From assembly GCF_002891535.1 (NCBI RefSeq), contig NZ_PDZR01000018.1:24978-88977 (forward strand): a stretch of 64,000 bases of DNA, given 5' to 3'. The notes below the pieces were generated by a model that saw nothing but the letters and a program-made list of their open reading frames with translations, was not told where the DNA came from and made no database searches. Below, piece by piece: positions 55,573 to 64,000 of the stretch. This DNA is from Methylocella silvestris. Its GTDB lineage: Bacteria > Pseudomonadota > Alphaproteobacteria > Rhizobiales > Beijerinckiaceae. Made by a program: the position numbers and the translations under genes. How positions within the stretch are numbered: position 1 is the stretch's first letter; each line of letters opens with the position of its first letter.

Positions 55573-56760
55573 ATGACCAACGCCACGCCTTCGGGCGACG
55601 CCCAAAACGGCCTTAACGTTCTCTGGTTCATACCGACCCATGGCGACGGCCGCTATCTCGGCACGACGCAAGGCGGACGCGACACCAATTTCGCCTATCT
55701 GAGTCAGGTCGCGCAGGCGGCTGACAGCCTCGGCTATTTTGGAGTGCTGCTGCCGACCGGCCGAAGCTGCGAGGATTCCTGGGTCGTCGCCTCGGCGCTC
55801 GCGCCGCTGACGAAGCAACTTCGTTTCCTCGTCGCGGTGCGGCCGGGCCTTTCCTCCCCCACGCTCGCGGCGCGCATGACCGCGACGCTCGACCGGATTT
55901 CCGAAGGGCGCCTGCTCATCAATGTCGTCACCGGCGGCGATCCGGCCGAGAACGCCGGCGACGGAATCTTTCTGAACCATGACGAGCGCTATGAGGTGAC
56001 GCGCGAGTTCCTCACCGTCTACCGCGCGCTGCTCGCGGGCGAACGCGTCAATTTTTCCGGCAAACACATCAAGCTGGAGGACGGACATCTTCTGTTCACG
56101 CCCCGGCAGGCGCCGCCGCCGTTCTTTTTCGGCGGCTCTTCGGCCGCCGCCAATGATGTCGCCGCCGAGCATGTCGACAAATATCTGACCTGGGGCGAGC
56201 CTCCGGAAGCCGTCGCCGCGAAGCTTAAAGTGGTTCGCGCCGCTGCAGCCGCCCGCGGACGCAACATCAGCTTCGGTATCCGCCTGCATGTCATCGCGCG
56301 CGAGACGACCGAGGCCGCATGGGCCGCCGCCGACAAACTCATCAGCCATCTCAGCGACGACACCATCGCCGCGGCGCAGAAAGTATTTTCGCGCCTCGAC
56401 TCGGTCGGTCAGGCGCGCATGGCGGCGCTCCATGGCGGGCGGCGCGACAGGCTCGAAGTCAGCCCAAATCTTTGGGCGGGCGTCGGCCTCGTACGCGGCG
56501 GCGCCGGAACCGCTCTCGTCGGCGACGGCGCGACGGTCGCCGCACGCATCCAGGAATATGCCGATCTCGGAATCGACACCTTTATCCTTTCGGGTTATCC
56601 GCATCTTGAGGAAGCCTATCGCGTCGCCGAGCTTGTGCTGCCCCGGCTGCGGCTCAACCATGGCGTCCGGAAAGCGGAGCTCTCGGTGAACACGGGTCCT
56701 TTCGGCGAAACCATCGCAAACGACTATCGGCCGGCCGCACGGGCCGTCTCGCAATCTTGA
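55573..56760 (+). CDS. ssuD: FMNH2-dependent alkanesulfonate monooxygenase
   Basis: 395 aa TIM-barrel flavin monooxygenase that releases sulfite and aldehyde from C2 and longer alkanesulfonates. AAGGA lies 8 bases before the ATG. Typical segments: [60 protein letters not shown] and [20 protein letters not shown]. It needs reduced FMN from a reductase (SsuE); none is seen here. Its stop overlaps the next start (TTGA). Confidence 0.95.
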   Translation: MTNATPSGDAQNGLNVLWFIPTHGDGRYLGTTQGGRDTNFAYLSQVAQAADSLGYFGVLLPTGRSCEDSWVVASALAPLTKQLRFLVAVRPGLSSPTLAARMTATLDRISEGRLLINVVTGGDPAENAGDGIFLNHDERYEVTREFLTVYRALLAGERVNFSGKHIKLEDGHLLFTPRQAPPPFFFGGSSAAANDVAAEHVDKYLTWGEPPEAVAAKLKVVRAAAAARGRNISFGIRLHVIARETTEAAWAAADKLISHLSDDTIAAAQKVFSRLDSVGQARMAALHGGRRDRLEVSPNLWAGVGLVRGGAGTALVGDGATVAARIQEYADLGIDTFILSGYPHLEEAYRVAELVLPRLRLNHGVRKAELSVNTGPFGETIANDYRPAARAVSQS

Positions 56761-58214
56761 GCGCTCAATCCGCACCCACGCCCGTTGCGATCATAGGCGG
56801 CGGGTTTTCCGGCGCGACGGTCGCCTTTCATTTGCTTCGGCTGCGCCCGGATCTCGAGCGCGTCGTCATCATCGAGCCGCGCGCCAATCTCGGCCGCGGC
56901 CTTGCCTATGGCGCGGAAGATCCGAGCTGGCGCATCAATGTGCCGGCCGCGCGCATGTCGATCAGTCCCGAAGAGCCAAATGATTTCAATGACTGGCTCA
57001 CGGCCTCCGGCCGGCTTGACGAAGATCCCACGGCGCGGCTGCCGGACGGACGCAATTTTCCTGCCCGCGCCGTCTTCGGCCAATATATGGGCGAACAGCT
57101 TCGCGCCTTTGGCGACAAGATCGCTCATGTCGTCGCGACCGCGGAGCAGGTCGAGGAGACGCCGCAAGGCTACGCCATCGCCTGTTCGGACGGCCGGACC
57201 ATTTTTGCGAAGATCGTCGTTCTCGCCGTCTGCCATCCCCCGCCGAGCCCGCCCGCAATGCTGGCCGACGCCTTCGCCGGCCATTCGCACTTCATCGAAA
57301 ATCCCTGGGCGCCCGGCGCTCTTGAGGGAATCGGCGCCGAGGCCCGCGTGCTGATCGTCGGCAGCGGGCTGACTATGGCCGATATCGTCGCCTCGCTCGA
57401 TCGATTTGGCCATCGCGGCCCCATTACCGCGGTGTCGCGGCGCGGCCTCAGATCGCGCGGCCATCCCCCCGCCGCCGTCGAGCCCTATGGCGATTTTGCC
57501 GCCCGTCCCGCGCGCACCGTGCGCGAGCTGGTGCGCCGCGTGCGTAAGGCCGTGGCCGAGGGCGCGGCCCAGGGCAAAAGCTGGCATGGCGCGCTCGATC
57601 AGGTCCGCCTTCAGGGCACTGCGATCTGGCGCGCCTTGCCCCTGCCCGAGCGGGCGCGGCTCTTGCGGCTGATCCGGCCGTTCTGGGACGTGCATCGATT
57701 CCGCATCGCGCCGCAGATCGAGGCGACGCTCGACCGGAAGATTGCTGACGGAAGCCTGACGCTCAAGACCGCATCCCTGCGCCGCGCCGAACGCAGAGGC
57801 GAAACCATGCAGGTCATGCTGCGAAGCCGTGGCGGCAAAAGCAAAGGCGAAACGGAAACGCTCGCCTTCGACGCCGTCATTCTCGCCACCGGTCCGGCGC
57901 ATGGCGGCGTCTTTACCGACAACCTCCTGCTTCAGGCGATGCAGGCGGCGGGGCTGGCGCGGCCGGATCCGCTCCGGCTCGGGATCGATGTCGATCTGAA
58001 CGGTCGCGTGATCGGCGCGGGCGATCAGCCGGCGAGCGATCTCTTCGTCGCAGGTCCGCTTGCCCGCGGCACGTTCGGCGAGCTGATGGGATTGCCCGAC
58101 GTCACCAATTACGCTGTCCGCATCGCGACACATGTGGCCGAACGATTGGCCGAGCAGCAGGCGTGTCAGCCAGATCGGCGCAAGACGCCCGCGGCGATCC
58201 CGGCGTCCCCCTGA
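56757..58214 (+). CDS. FAD/NAD(P)-binding protein coupled to ssuD
   Basis: 485 aa. Begins with TTG overlapping the ssuD stop. The N-terminal [20 protein letters not shown] is a GxGxxG FAD site, followed by [20 protein letters not shown], a second nucleotide site [20 protein letters not shown] and a C-terminal [14 protein letters not shown]. This matches the COG4529 FAD-NAD(P)-binding group. The tight coupling suggests a role with SsuD, perhaps as a flavin or redox partner, but no activity is proven for the family. It is not an SsuE homologue, because the fold is different. Confidence 0.86.
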   Translation: MSAQSAPTPVAIIGGGFSGATVAFHLLRLRPDLERVVIIEPRANLGRGLAYGAEDPSWRINVPAARMSISPEEPNDFNDWLTASGRLDEDPTARLPDGRNFPARAVFGQYMGEQLRAFGDKIAHVVATAEQVEETPQGYAIACSDGRTIFAKIVVLAVCHPPPSPPAMLADAFAGHSHFIENPWAPGALEGIGAEARVLIVGSGLTMADIVASLDRFGHRGPITAVSRRGLRSRGHPPAAVEPYGDFAARPARTVRELVRRVRKAVAEGAAQGKSWHGALDQVRLQGTAIWRALPLPERARLLRLIRPFWDVHRFRIAPQIEATLDRKIADGSLTLKTASLRRAERRGETMQVMLRSRGGKSKGETETLAFDAVILATGPAHGGVFTDNLLLQAMQAAGLARPDPLRLGIDVDLNGRVIGAGDQPASDLFVAGPLARGTFGELMGLPDVTNYAVRIATHVAERLAEQQACQPDRRKTPAAIPASP

Positions 58215-58261
58215 AACATGGGCCAACGTCGTGGCCTATTGCGAGGACGGACATTTTCACA

Positions 58262-58295
58262 GGCATAGGATAATACTCTATAGAATAACTAGACA
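58262..58295 (+). promoter_or_regulatory. AT-rich candidate control region of the second ssu operon
   Basis: An AT-rich island (GGATAATACTCTATAGAATA...) in the 159-bp gap between the FAD gene and the second permease. The motif ACTCTAT (58275-58281) also occurs in the promoter of the first ssu operon (52904-52910). No confident -35/-10 pair. Confidence 0.35.
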
Positions 58296-58373
58296 TACCG
58301 TTTCCGCTGTGGCATCCCTGAGCGCCATCGCAATTCGCGCAGGGCCAATCGCGCGAGGGGCTCCCGAGGGTTC

Positions 58374-59282
58374 ATGCAGCAGCAAACATTAGACGCCGCG
58401 CAAGCGGCGGCGTTCGCCACGGACGCGGCGCGTCGACCTGGCGCCAGCGCCACGCCTGATGCGCCGGTCGCAGCGAGGCCCCCGCAAACACAGAGCGCAC
58501 CTCGGCGCATGGCCGGCATCGAGCGGCGCCTCGCTGGCTGGATTCTTCCTCTCCTTCTCATCCTGGCATGGGAAGCCTTGTCCCGGGCCGGCGTCATCCA
58601 CGGCAATGTGCTTCCCGCCCCTTCGGCCATCGCGCTCGCGGGCTGGCAGGCGGCGCGCTCTGGCGACCTCTTCCAGAATATGGCGGTCAGCGCGGCGCGG
58701 GCGCTTGCCGGCCTGATCGTCGGGGGGGCGATCGGCTTCGTCTTCGGCATCGCCAACGGCGTATCCGAACTCAGCCATCGCTACACCGACACAACACTGC
58801 AGATGATCCGCAACGTGCCACATCTGGCGTTGATCCCGCTTGTCATCCTGTGGTTCGGCATCGATGAGGAAGCCAAACTCTTTCTCGTCGCGCTTGGCGT
58901 CTTCTTCCCGATCTACATCAACACGCTGCATGGCGTCCGGACCGTCGATCCCCACCTGATCGAAATGGGCCGCGCCTATGGCATGACGCCCGTCACATTG
59001 TTTGTGCGCGTTATCCTTCCCGGCGCCTTGCCGTCGATCTTCGTTGGCCTGCGCTTTGCGCTTGGCGTCATGTGGCTGACGCTGATCGTCGCCGAAACCA
59101 TCGCGGCGCAATCAGGGCTCGGCCATATGGCGATGCAGGGGCGCGAGTTTTTGCAGGTCGACGTCGTCATGCTGGCGATCCTCATCTATGCCCTGCTCGG
59201 CAAATTGGCCGATGTTCTGACGCGGCTGCTTGAGGGCGTCTGCCTCAGCTGGCATCCCAATTTTCAACCGGCGCGGAGCTAG
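58374..59282 (+). CDS. Sulfonate/taurine-type ABC transporter permease (second copy)
   Basis: 302 aa. A longer, Ala/Pro-rich N-terminus (about 45 residues) precedes six helices: [40 protein letters not shown] and the EAA loop [20 protein letters not shown]. Distinct from the first SsuC. First gene of the second importer set; order here is permease, ATPase, binding protein. Confidence 0.92.
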   Translation: MQQQTLDAAQAAAFATDAARRPGASATPDAPVAARPPQTQSAPRRMAGIERRLAGWILPLLLILAWEALSRAGVIHGNVLPAPSAIALAGWQAARSGDLFQNMAVSAARALAGLIVGGAIGFVFGIANGVSELSHRYTDTTLQMIRNVPHLALIPLVILWFGIDEEAKLFLVALGVFFPIYINTLHGVRTVDPHLIEMGRAYGMTPVTLFVRVILPGALPSIFVGLRFALGVMWLTLIVAETIAAQSGLGHMAMQGREFLQVDVVMLAILIYALLGKLADVLTRLLEGVCLSWHPNFQPARS

Positions 59283-59286
59283 ACGC

Positions 59287-60066
59287 ATGAGCCTTGCCAT
59301 CGCACCTCAAAGGCGAGCCTTCGACTCGGCGCCGACGCCCCTCGCGGAGGCAAGAGGCGTCCCCGCCCGCTTTATCGGCGTCACGCGGCGCTTCGGACAG
59401 ACGCCTGTCCTCGACGGTCTCGACCTTGACATTCCGGCGGGCCAATTTCTTGCCGTCGTTGGCGAGAGCGGCTGCGGCAAGAGCACGCTGCTGCGTCAGC
59501 TCGCCGGTCTCGACGCGCCGTCGGAAGGCGCCGTCGCCATTGGCGGCGCGGAGCCGGTGACGCGCATGATGTTCCAGGAGCCGCGGCTGCTGCCATGGCG
59601 GCGGGTCCTTGCCAATGTCGAGGTTGGGCTGCCCGCGAGGGTGAACAAGGCCGAGGGGCGCGAGCGGGCTTTGAGCGCGCTCAAAGCGGTCGGACTCGCG
59701 GACCGCGCCGGCGAATGGCCCTCCGTTCTGTCGGGCGGACAGAAGCAGCGCGTTGCGCTCGCAAGAGCGCTCGTCAGCCGGCCGCAGCTGCTGTTGCTCG
59801 ACGAGCCGCTTGGCGCGCTCGATGCGCTGACCCGCATCGACATGCAAAGGCTCATCGAGCGCATCTGGCTCGAACAGGGATTTACCGCCGTGCTCGTCAC
59901 GCATGACGTCGCCGAAGCATCCGCGCTCGCCGACCGCATCGTTCTTGTCGACTCCGGCAAGGTCGCGCTCGATCTTCCGGCCCCGCTGCCCCGGCCGCGG
60001 CGCCGCGGCTCGCCCGAAAGCGCGGCCATCGAGGCGCGCATTCTCGATCAGCTGTTTGGCGCCTAA
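59287..60066 (+). CDS. Sulfonate-type ABC transporter ATP-binding protein (second copy)
   Basis: 259 aa. The start ATG at 59287 lies 4 bp after the permease stop; the open frame reaches 59230 but overlaps the permease. Walker [13 protein letters not shown]-loop FQEPRLLPW, signature [15 protein letters not shown], Walker [12 protein letters not shown] and His in LVTHDVAEA. Typical SsuB/TauB. Coupled to its permease. Confidence 0.93.
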   Translation: MSLAIAPQRRAFDSAPTPLAEARGVPARFIGVTRRFGQTPVLDGLDLDIPAGQFLAVVGESGCGKSTLLRQLAGLDAPSEGAVAIGGAEPVTRMMFQEPRLLPWRRVLANVEVGLPARVNKAEGRERALSALKAVGLADRAGEWPSVLSGGQKQRVALARALVSRPQLLLLDEPLGALDALTRIDMQRLIERIWLEQGFTAVLVTHDVAEASALADRIVLVDSGKVALDLPAPLPRPRRRGSPESAAIEARILDQLFGA

Positions 60067-60120
60067 GCCAACTTTAGCTTGCGGCGTCGCCAATTCCACA
60101 AACAACATCACAGGTGTTAT

Positions 60121-61071
60121 ATGACGCATATCAGCCGACGTGCGGCCCTTGCTGGAGCCGCTGGCCTTGCTCTATCCATGAATGCCCGCGCCAGTCTCGC
60201 CGCCAACTCTGTTGTGCGGGTCGGCTACCAGAAATATGGAACGCTGGTGCTGTTGAAGGGAAAGGGCATTCTCGAAAAGAAGCTGGAGCCTCTCGGCGTT
60301 GCCGTGAAATGGTCCGAATTCGCCGCCGGTCCGCAGATGCTTGAGGCGCTCAACGCGGGGGCGATCGACATTGGCCAGACCGGCGAGGCGCCGCCGATCT
60401 TCGCTCAGGCCGCGAGCGACAATCTGCTCTATCTCGCCAACGAGCCAGCCTCGCCGGGCGGCGAGGCAATCATCATTCCAAACAACAGCGCGCTCAAATC
60501 AGTGGAAGAGCTGCGGGGCAAGACAGTCGGCCTCAACAAGGGGTCGAATGTGCATTTCCTGCTGGTCAAGGCTCTCGAGAAACACGGGATCGCCTACTCC
60601 GAGATCAAAACCGCCTTCCTGCCGCCGGCGGACGCAAGAGCCGCCTTTGAGCGAGGCGCGATCGACGCTTGGGCGATCTGGGATCCCTTCTTCGCCGCCG
60701 CCGAAGTTTCCATCGGCGCCCGGCCGCTGACAACCGCGGAAGGGATCGTGCCGAATTATCAATTTTATCTCGGCTCGCGGAAATTCGCCGACGCGAATCC
60801 GGCGATCATCGAGGCGCTGATCGGCGCGATCGACGAGACCAACCGCTGGGTGGAAAAGGACACGACAGCGGCGGCCGAAACGCTTGCCCCTCTCACCGGC
60901 ATTCCGGCCCCGGCCCTGACCGTCGCGCTGAAGCGGCAGAATTTCGGCGTCGCCCCCCTGACCGAAAAAGTCGTCGCTGACCAGCAGTTGATCGCCGACA
61001 CATTCCTCAAGCTCGGCCTGCTGCCAAAGCCCGTCAATGTCGCCGAAGCTGTGAGAAAGCCCCGCGCCTGA
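60121..61071 (+). CDS. Sulfonate-type ABC transporter substrate-binding protein (second copy)
   Basis: 316 aa. Starts with MTHISRRAALAGAAGLALSM, a twin-arginine-like signal, unlike the Sec signal of the first copy. The domain is SsuA-like: VRVGYQKYGTLVLLKGKGIL, LEALNAGAIDIGQTGEAPPI, LRGKTVGLNKGSNVHFLLVK and FERGAIDAWAIWDPFFAAAE. It closes the second transporter set. Confidence 0.92.
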   Translation: MTHISRRAALAGAAGLALSMNARASLAANSVVRVGYQKYGTLVLLKGKGILEKKLEPLGVAVKWSEFAAGPQMLEALNAGAIDIGQTGEAPPIFAQAASDNLLYLANEPASPGGEAIIIPNNSALKSVEELRGKTVGLNKGSNVHFLLVKALEKHGIAYSEIKTAFLPPADARAAFERGAIDAWAIWDPFFAAAEVSIGARPLTTAEGIVPNYQFYLGSRKFADANPAIIEALIGAIDETNRWVEKDTTAAAETLAPLTGIPAPALTVALKRQNFGVAPLTEKVVADQQLIADTFLKLGLLPKPVNVAEAVRKPRA

Positions 61072-61225
61072 TCCCGCGCAGTCGCCGGAATTTCGTCCCG
61101 CCGCCGTTTTGTGCATCATCGAAGGCGTGGCTATTGCGGTCGCTCCTGCAATCGATTATCGACGCGAACGGGAGAGGCCCGAAACGGGCCCGAGGGGGCC
61201 CGAAGGTCGGAGGGGGGACGAGAGA

Positions 61226-61474
61226 ATGCGCAAGACCGTAAGATGGACGCTTGCCGCCGCGACCGCATTTTGCGCGGCGATGTCGGCGACGACGCCCGGC
61301 CAGGCCCTGAGCCAGGCGCAGGAAGCCGCTGACTGTCAGGGCGACGCGCTCCGCCTCTGCGCGCCCTATATTCCCGACCACGCGAAGATTCATACCTGCC
61401 TCGTGACCTACAAGGCCTATCTCAGTCCGGCTTGCCGCTCGATCATCGCTCCCGCGAAGAAGAAGCGCAGATAA
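61226..61474 (+). CDS. Small exported Cys-rich protein, 82 aa (GLG1-like repeat)
   Basis: GGAGGGGGGACGAGAGA precedes the ATG at 61226. The signal peptide is MRKTVRWTLAAATAFCAAMS, ending near ATTPGQA. The mature part has DCQGDALRLCAPYIPDHAKI then HTCLVTYKAYLSPACRSI. The four-Cys pattern (Cys, Cys, Cys, Cys with PDH in the second gap) resembles one Cys_rich_FGFR (GLG1) repeat, common in small rhizobial exported proteins of unknown function. A paralogue follows. Confidence 0.8.
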   Translation: MRKTVRWTLAAATAFCAAMSATTPGQALSQAQEAADCQGDALRLCAPYIPDHAKIHTCLVTYKAYLSPACRSIIAPAKKKRR

Positions 61475-61517
61475 AAGCCCTCAGGCGACGAAGAAAATTG
61501 AGGATTGGAGAAACGCC

Positions 61518-61721
61518 ATGAATTTGAAACTTAGCCTTGCCGCCGCCGCGCTTGCGCTTGTGACCCTTGCAGCCGCGCCGGCTTCAGCGCGCAATCCCTG
61601 CCACGACGATGCGTTCAAGTTTTGCCGCGCCGTTATCCCGGACCATCTGCGGATCCAGCATTGTCTGGAGCGCAATATGTTTCATCTTACCCGCGCCTGT
61701 CAGGCTGAGTTCAAGCGCTGA
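61518..61721 (+). CDS. Small exported Cys-rich protein, 67 aa, paralogue of the preceding gene
   Basis: Starts MNLKLSLAAAALALVTLAAA with signal cleavage at ASA-RNPC. Mature part: PCHDDAFKFCRAVIPDHLRI then QHCLERNMFHLTRACQAEF, aligning residue by residue with the upstream protein (Cys, FC or LC, IPDH, CL, AC). The pair is a tandem duplication or a paired module. GGAG lies upstream of the ATG. Confidence 0.8.
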   Translation: MNLKLSLAAAALALVTLAAAPASARNPCHDDAFKFCRAVIPDHLRIQHCLERNMFHLTRACQAEFKR

Positions 61722-61776
61722 CCGGATTGCTTCCTCTGGGCTTCAGAGGCCGCCTCGAATAATCGGCGCCGGCGGC

Positions 61777-63126
61777 TCAAGCCGCCCGCGCCGAACGCGC
61801 GACGATGTCGCATAATTCATTGACGACGGCCTCGACGAGGTCGAGGTCGTCGCCCTCCCCCATCACCCGGATCACCGGCTCGGTGCCGGACGCGCGAATG
61901 ACGAGACGCCCCGACGCCGCAAGCTTCTTGCGCGCAAGGTCGATCGCGCGGGCGACGCTCGCATCCTCGAGGGGCTTGCCCGCCGCGACGCGAACGCTTT
62001 TCAAGACCTGAGGCGAGGGCTCGAAACGGCGGCAGACCTGACTGACCGGCTTTTCGAGCCGCTTGACGACGGCGAGAAGCTGCAGCGCGGCGACAAGGCC
62101 GTCGCCGGTCGTGCAGAAATCCGAAAGAATGATATGGCCAGATTGCTCGCCGCCGAGATTGTAGCCCTCGCTGCGCATATGTTCGAGCACGTAGCGGTCG
62201 CCGACCGCGGTCCGCGCCAGCGTCAGACCAATGCTTTCGAGATAGCGCTCTAAGCCGAGGTTCGACATCACGGTCGCGACGACGCCCGGCCGGGAGAGCC
62301 GTCCGTCCTCCTTCCAGCTCGCGGCGATAACCGCCATGAGCTGGTCGCCGTCGACGATCTTGCCGGTTTCGTCGACGATCAGCACGCGGTCGGCGTCGCC
62401 ATCGAGCGCGATGCCAATATCGGCGCGCATTTCGCGCACTTTCTTCACGAGGGCCTGCGGCGAGGTCGAGCCGACGCCGCGATTGATGTTGAAGCCGTCT
62501 GGCTCGACGCCGATCGAGAACACTTCGGCGCCAAGCTCCCAGAGCGCCTCGGGGGCGACCTTATAGGCCGCGCCATTGGCGCAATCGACGACGATGCGAA
62601 GGCCCTCGAGCGACAGGCTGCGCGTCAGCGTGCGCTTGGCGAATTCGATATAGCGGGCGCGGTCGCCCTCGACGCGCATGGCGCGGCCGAGGTCGGCCGG
62701 CTTCGACAGCTTTAGCGCGAAACCGGCCTCGAGCATCGTCTCGATCTTCGTCTCGACCTCATCCGAAAGCTTGAAGCCGTCGGGCCCAAACAGCTTTATG
62801 CCATTGTCTTCAAAAGAATTATGCGATGCCGAAATCATCACGCCGACATCGGCGCGCATCGAATGGGTCAGCATGGCGACCGCCGGGGTCGGCATCGGCC
62901 CGAGCAGCAGCGCATCGACGCCGACCGAGGCAAAGCCCGCGACCATTGCATATTCGATCATGTAGCTCGACAGCCGCGTGTCCTTGCCGATGACCGCGCG
63001 ATGGCGATGTTCGCCGCGTTGAAACAGCACCCCTGTCGCCTGCGCGACCTTCATCGCGAGTTCGGGCGTGATGACGGAATTGGCCTGGCCGCGGATTCCG
63101 TCGGTTCCAAAATGTTTACGAGACAT
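61777..63126 (-). CDS. glmM: Phosphoglucosamine mutase
   Basis: Interconverts glucosamine-6-P and glucosamine-1-P, feeding UDP-GlcNAc for peptidoglycan and lipid A. It starts [20 protein letters not shown] at 63126; the longer frame lacks support. Active-site loop [12 protein letters not shown] (phosphoserine), metal site [11 protein letters not shown], sugar loop GEQSGHIIL, phosphate loop [13 protein letters not shown]. 449 aa is normal. Confidence 0.96.
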   Translation of the reverse strand: MSRKHFGTDGIRGQANSVITPELAMKVAQATGVLFQRGEHRHRAVIGKDTRLSSYMIEYAMVAGFASVGVDALLLGPMPTPAVAMLTHSMRADVGVMISASHNSFEDNGIKLFGPDGFKLSDEVETKIETMLEAGFALKLSKPADLGRAMRVEGDRARYIEFAKRTLTRSLSLEGLRIVVDCANGAAYKVAPEALWELGAEVFSIGVEPDGFNINRGVGSTSPQALVKKVREMRADIGIALDGDADRVLIVDETGKIVDGDQLMAVIAASWKEDGRLSRPGVVATVMSNLGLERYLESIGLTLARTAVGDRYVLEHMRSEGYNLGGEQSGHIILSDFCTTGDGLVAALQLLAVVKRLEKPVSQVCRRFEPSPQVLKSVRVAAGKPLEDASVARAIDLARKKLAASGRLVIRASGTEPVIRVMGEGDDLDLVEAVVNELCDIVARSARAA

Positions 63127-63475
63127 TAATGAGCAATCCCTGAAGCTTTCGCCCGTCTGCGACTTTCCGGCATCATGCCGTCGCCCCGGCCCCGTTGCGC
63201 GAACATGGCGCAAAACTGTCGCCATTTCGCCCGGCGGGCAGCGTATTTCCCGGATATGACACGCAGCCGTGATCGTTTAAATCAGCCAAAACCCGGCGAC
63301 GCCTTGCATTCATCATCTTGTCCGCATTTACACGGATTCGGTTTGATCGCAGTGATCGTCGGGCCTCTGCGGCCGCGGCCTTGGGGTCTCGCGGTCCAAT
63401 TCTCGATAAACCACCGGTCTACAGCAGAAGCGTTATTTTAGAATAAATCACGCCATTTTTGTGGGAACTCGCATC
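63127..63475. other. Divergent promoter region of glmM and ybgF
   Basis: About 350 bp between divergent genes. No gene found. A short palindrome GATC-GCAGT-GATC occurs near 63355, and an AT-rich patch (GTTATTTTAGAATAAATC) precedes ybgF. No confident operator. Confidence 0.4.
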
Positions 63476-64000
63476 ATGAGGCTTTCAAGGCCTTTCGCAA
63501 GCGCCGGCGCCGCGGCGCTTATCTGTCTTGCCTCTCTCATCTGCGCGGGGGAGGCGCCCGCCGGCGAGTTGCTCGCGCAAAACTATCGTGCGCCGCCGTC
63601 CGACGTCGGCGGCGATCCCTACGGCCAGCAGGACGCCGACCCCTCCTCGCTGCTCGTCCGGGTCGACCGGTTGGAGGCGCAGCTGCGCCAACTCAATGGC
63701 CAAATCGAGCAATTGCAGTTCCAGAACCGCAAGCTTGAGGATCAGCTGCGAAAATTTCAGGAAGACGTCGATTTCCGCTTTCAGGATAGCGGGCGCGGCG
63801 CTCCGGCGGCCGCCGTCAAGCCGCAAAAGCGCACGGACGCCATCGACGATTACCTCAGCGGCGACAATCGCTCGGCGGCGGCGGGGTCCCCGGCGACCCC
63901 ATCGGGGGGGCCAGCGGCCGGATCTCCGCCGTCGCGCACGGCGCGGCGCGGCGACGCCTTCGACCCGTCAGCTGATCCGGCGGCGCCCGGAGCGCCGCGC
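63476..64000 (+). CDS. cpoB: Tol-Pal system protein YbgF/CpoB, N-terminal part
   Basis: Starts MRLSRPFASAGAAALICLAS (signal peptide, cleavage near AGEAPAGE). Residues about 58-100 form the trimerising coiled coil (LLVRVDRLEAQLRQLNGQIE, LQFQNRKLEDQLRKFQEDVD), followed by FRFQDSGRG and a Pro/Ala/Gly linker. The TPR domain lies beyond the window edge. It links outer-membrane constriction to peptidoglycan synthesis in E. coli. In this order ybgF usually precedes tilS, ftsH and glmM; here glmM is divergent. Confidence 0.88.
   Translation, partial: MRLSRPFASAGAAALICLASLICAGEAPAGELLAQNYRAPPSDVGGDPYGQQDADPSSLLVRVDRLEAQLRQLNGQIEQLQFQNRKLEDQLRKFQEDVDFRFQDSGRGAPAAAVKPQKRTDAIDDYLSGDNRSAAAGSPATPSGGPAAGSPPSRTARRGDAFDPSADPAAPGAPR

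Noticed and set aside
55288..58226. Two long minus-strand frames over ssuD and the FAD gene (495 and 500 aa)
   Set aside because: Shadows; the plus-strand products have complete family motifs.
1..64000. CRISPR array, rRNA operon or classical insertion sequence
   Set aside because: No spaced direct repeats, no rRNA-like sequence and no transposase were seen.

Overview
The window is chromosomal DNA from a GC-rich alphaproteobacterium, most likely of the order Hyphomicrobiales (Rhizobiales) and plausibly the Beijerinckiaceae/Methylocystaceae group. This is an inference from the prfB, mrcA, amiC, rne gene set, a Porin_2-type porin, a phasin, a ClpS-ClpA pair, a gatC/gatA/gatB cluster near ruvX, an infA-maf-yacG operon and rhizobial-type intergenic palindromes. 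No rRNA, CRISPR array, integrase or classical insertion sequence was seen. Two tRNAs are present: Trp(CCA) and Ser(GCU).

Layout. 0-13 kb: the start of a rhomboid-like gene, prfB with an intact programmed +1 frameshift site, a four-gene island of exported proteins of unknown function (1.6-4.4 kb), then the cell-wall genes mrcA and amiC, then rne and a DsbA-like protein. 13.9-21.3 kb: a cytochrome P450, tRNA-Trp, an FAD-linked 2-hydroxyacid dehydrogenase, a porin, tRNA-Ser, a small exported protein and a histone-H1-like lysine-rich protein. 22-26 kb: gatC, gatA, gatB (the amidotransferase that makes Gln-/Asn-tRNA), split by a DUF559 nuclease gene between two inverted copies of a 50-bp double-hairpin repeat. 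26-33 kb: alpha/beta hydrolase, UPF0173 metallohydrolase, ruvX, an amino acid permease, a flavin amine oxidase, a FemAB/GNAT-like protein and a HIT protein. 33-41 kb: clpA/clpS, phasin, a SPOR-containing D,D-carboxypeptidase, a DnaJ membrane protein, a VWA protein and a GST. 41-51 kb: DUF599, YdcF, yacG-maf-infA, pssA, a membrane protein, a phosphotransferase, der, a YfgM-like TPR protein, an aldo/keto reductase and a CDF-like transporter. 51.5-61 kb: an unusual peptidoglycan-binding-domain protein, then a sulfonate-sulfur cluster with two ABC importers, one SsuD monooxygenase and a translationally coupled FAD/NAD(P)-binding protein. 61-64 kb: two paralogous small Cys-rich exported proteins, glmM, and the start of ybgF/cpoB.

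How it works together. Much of the window is housekeeping: translation (prfB, gatCAB, infA, tRNAs, der), envelope building (mrcA, amiC, dac, glmM, pssA) and protein or RNA turnover (clpAS, rne). The accessory content is the exported-protein island, the ssu cluster for sulfonate sulfur, the P450 and the DUF559 element.

The most striking feature is the DUF559 element inside gatCAB. One repeat copy begins directly after the GatA Trp-Trp and supplies its last 11 residues, its stop codon and the ribosome binding site of the nuclease gene. The other copy encodes part of the nuclease C-terminus, and the nuclease stop codon overlaps the gatB start. The two copies differ only in predicted loops, at one compensated base pair and at one edge base. 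This looks like a nuclease-linked structured-repeat element that inserted without breaking an essential operon.
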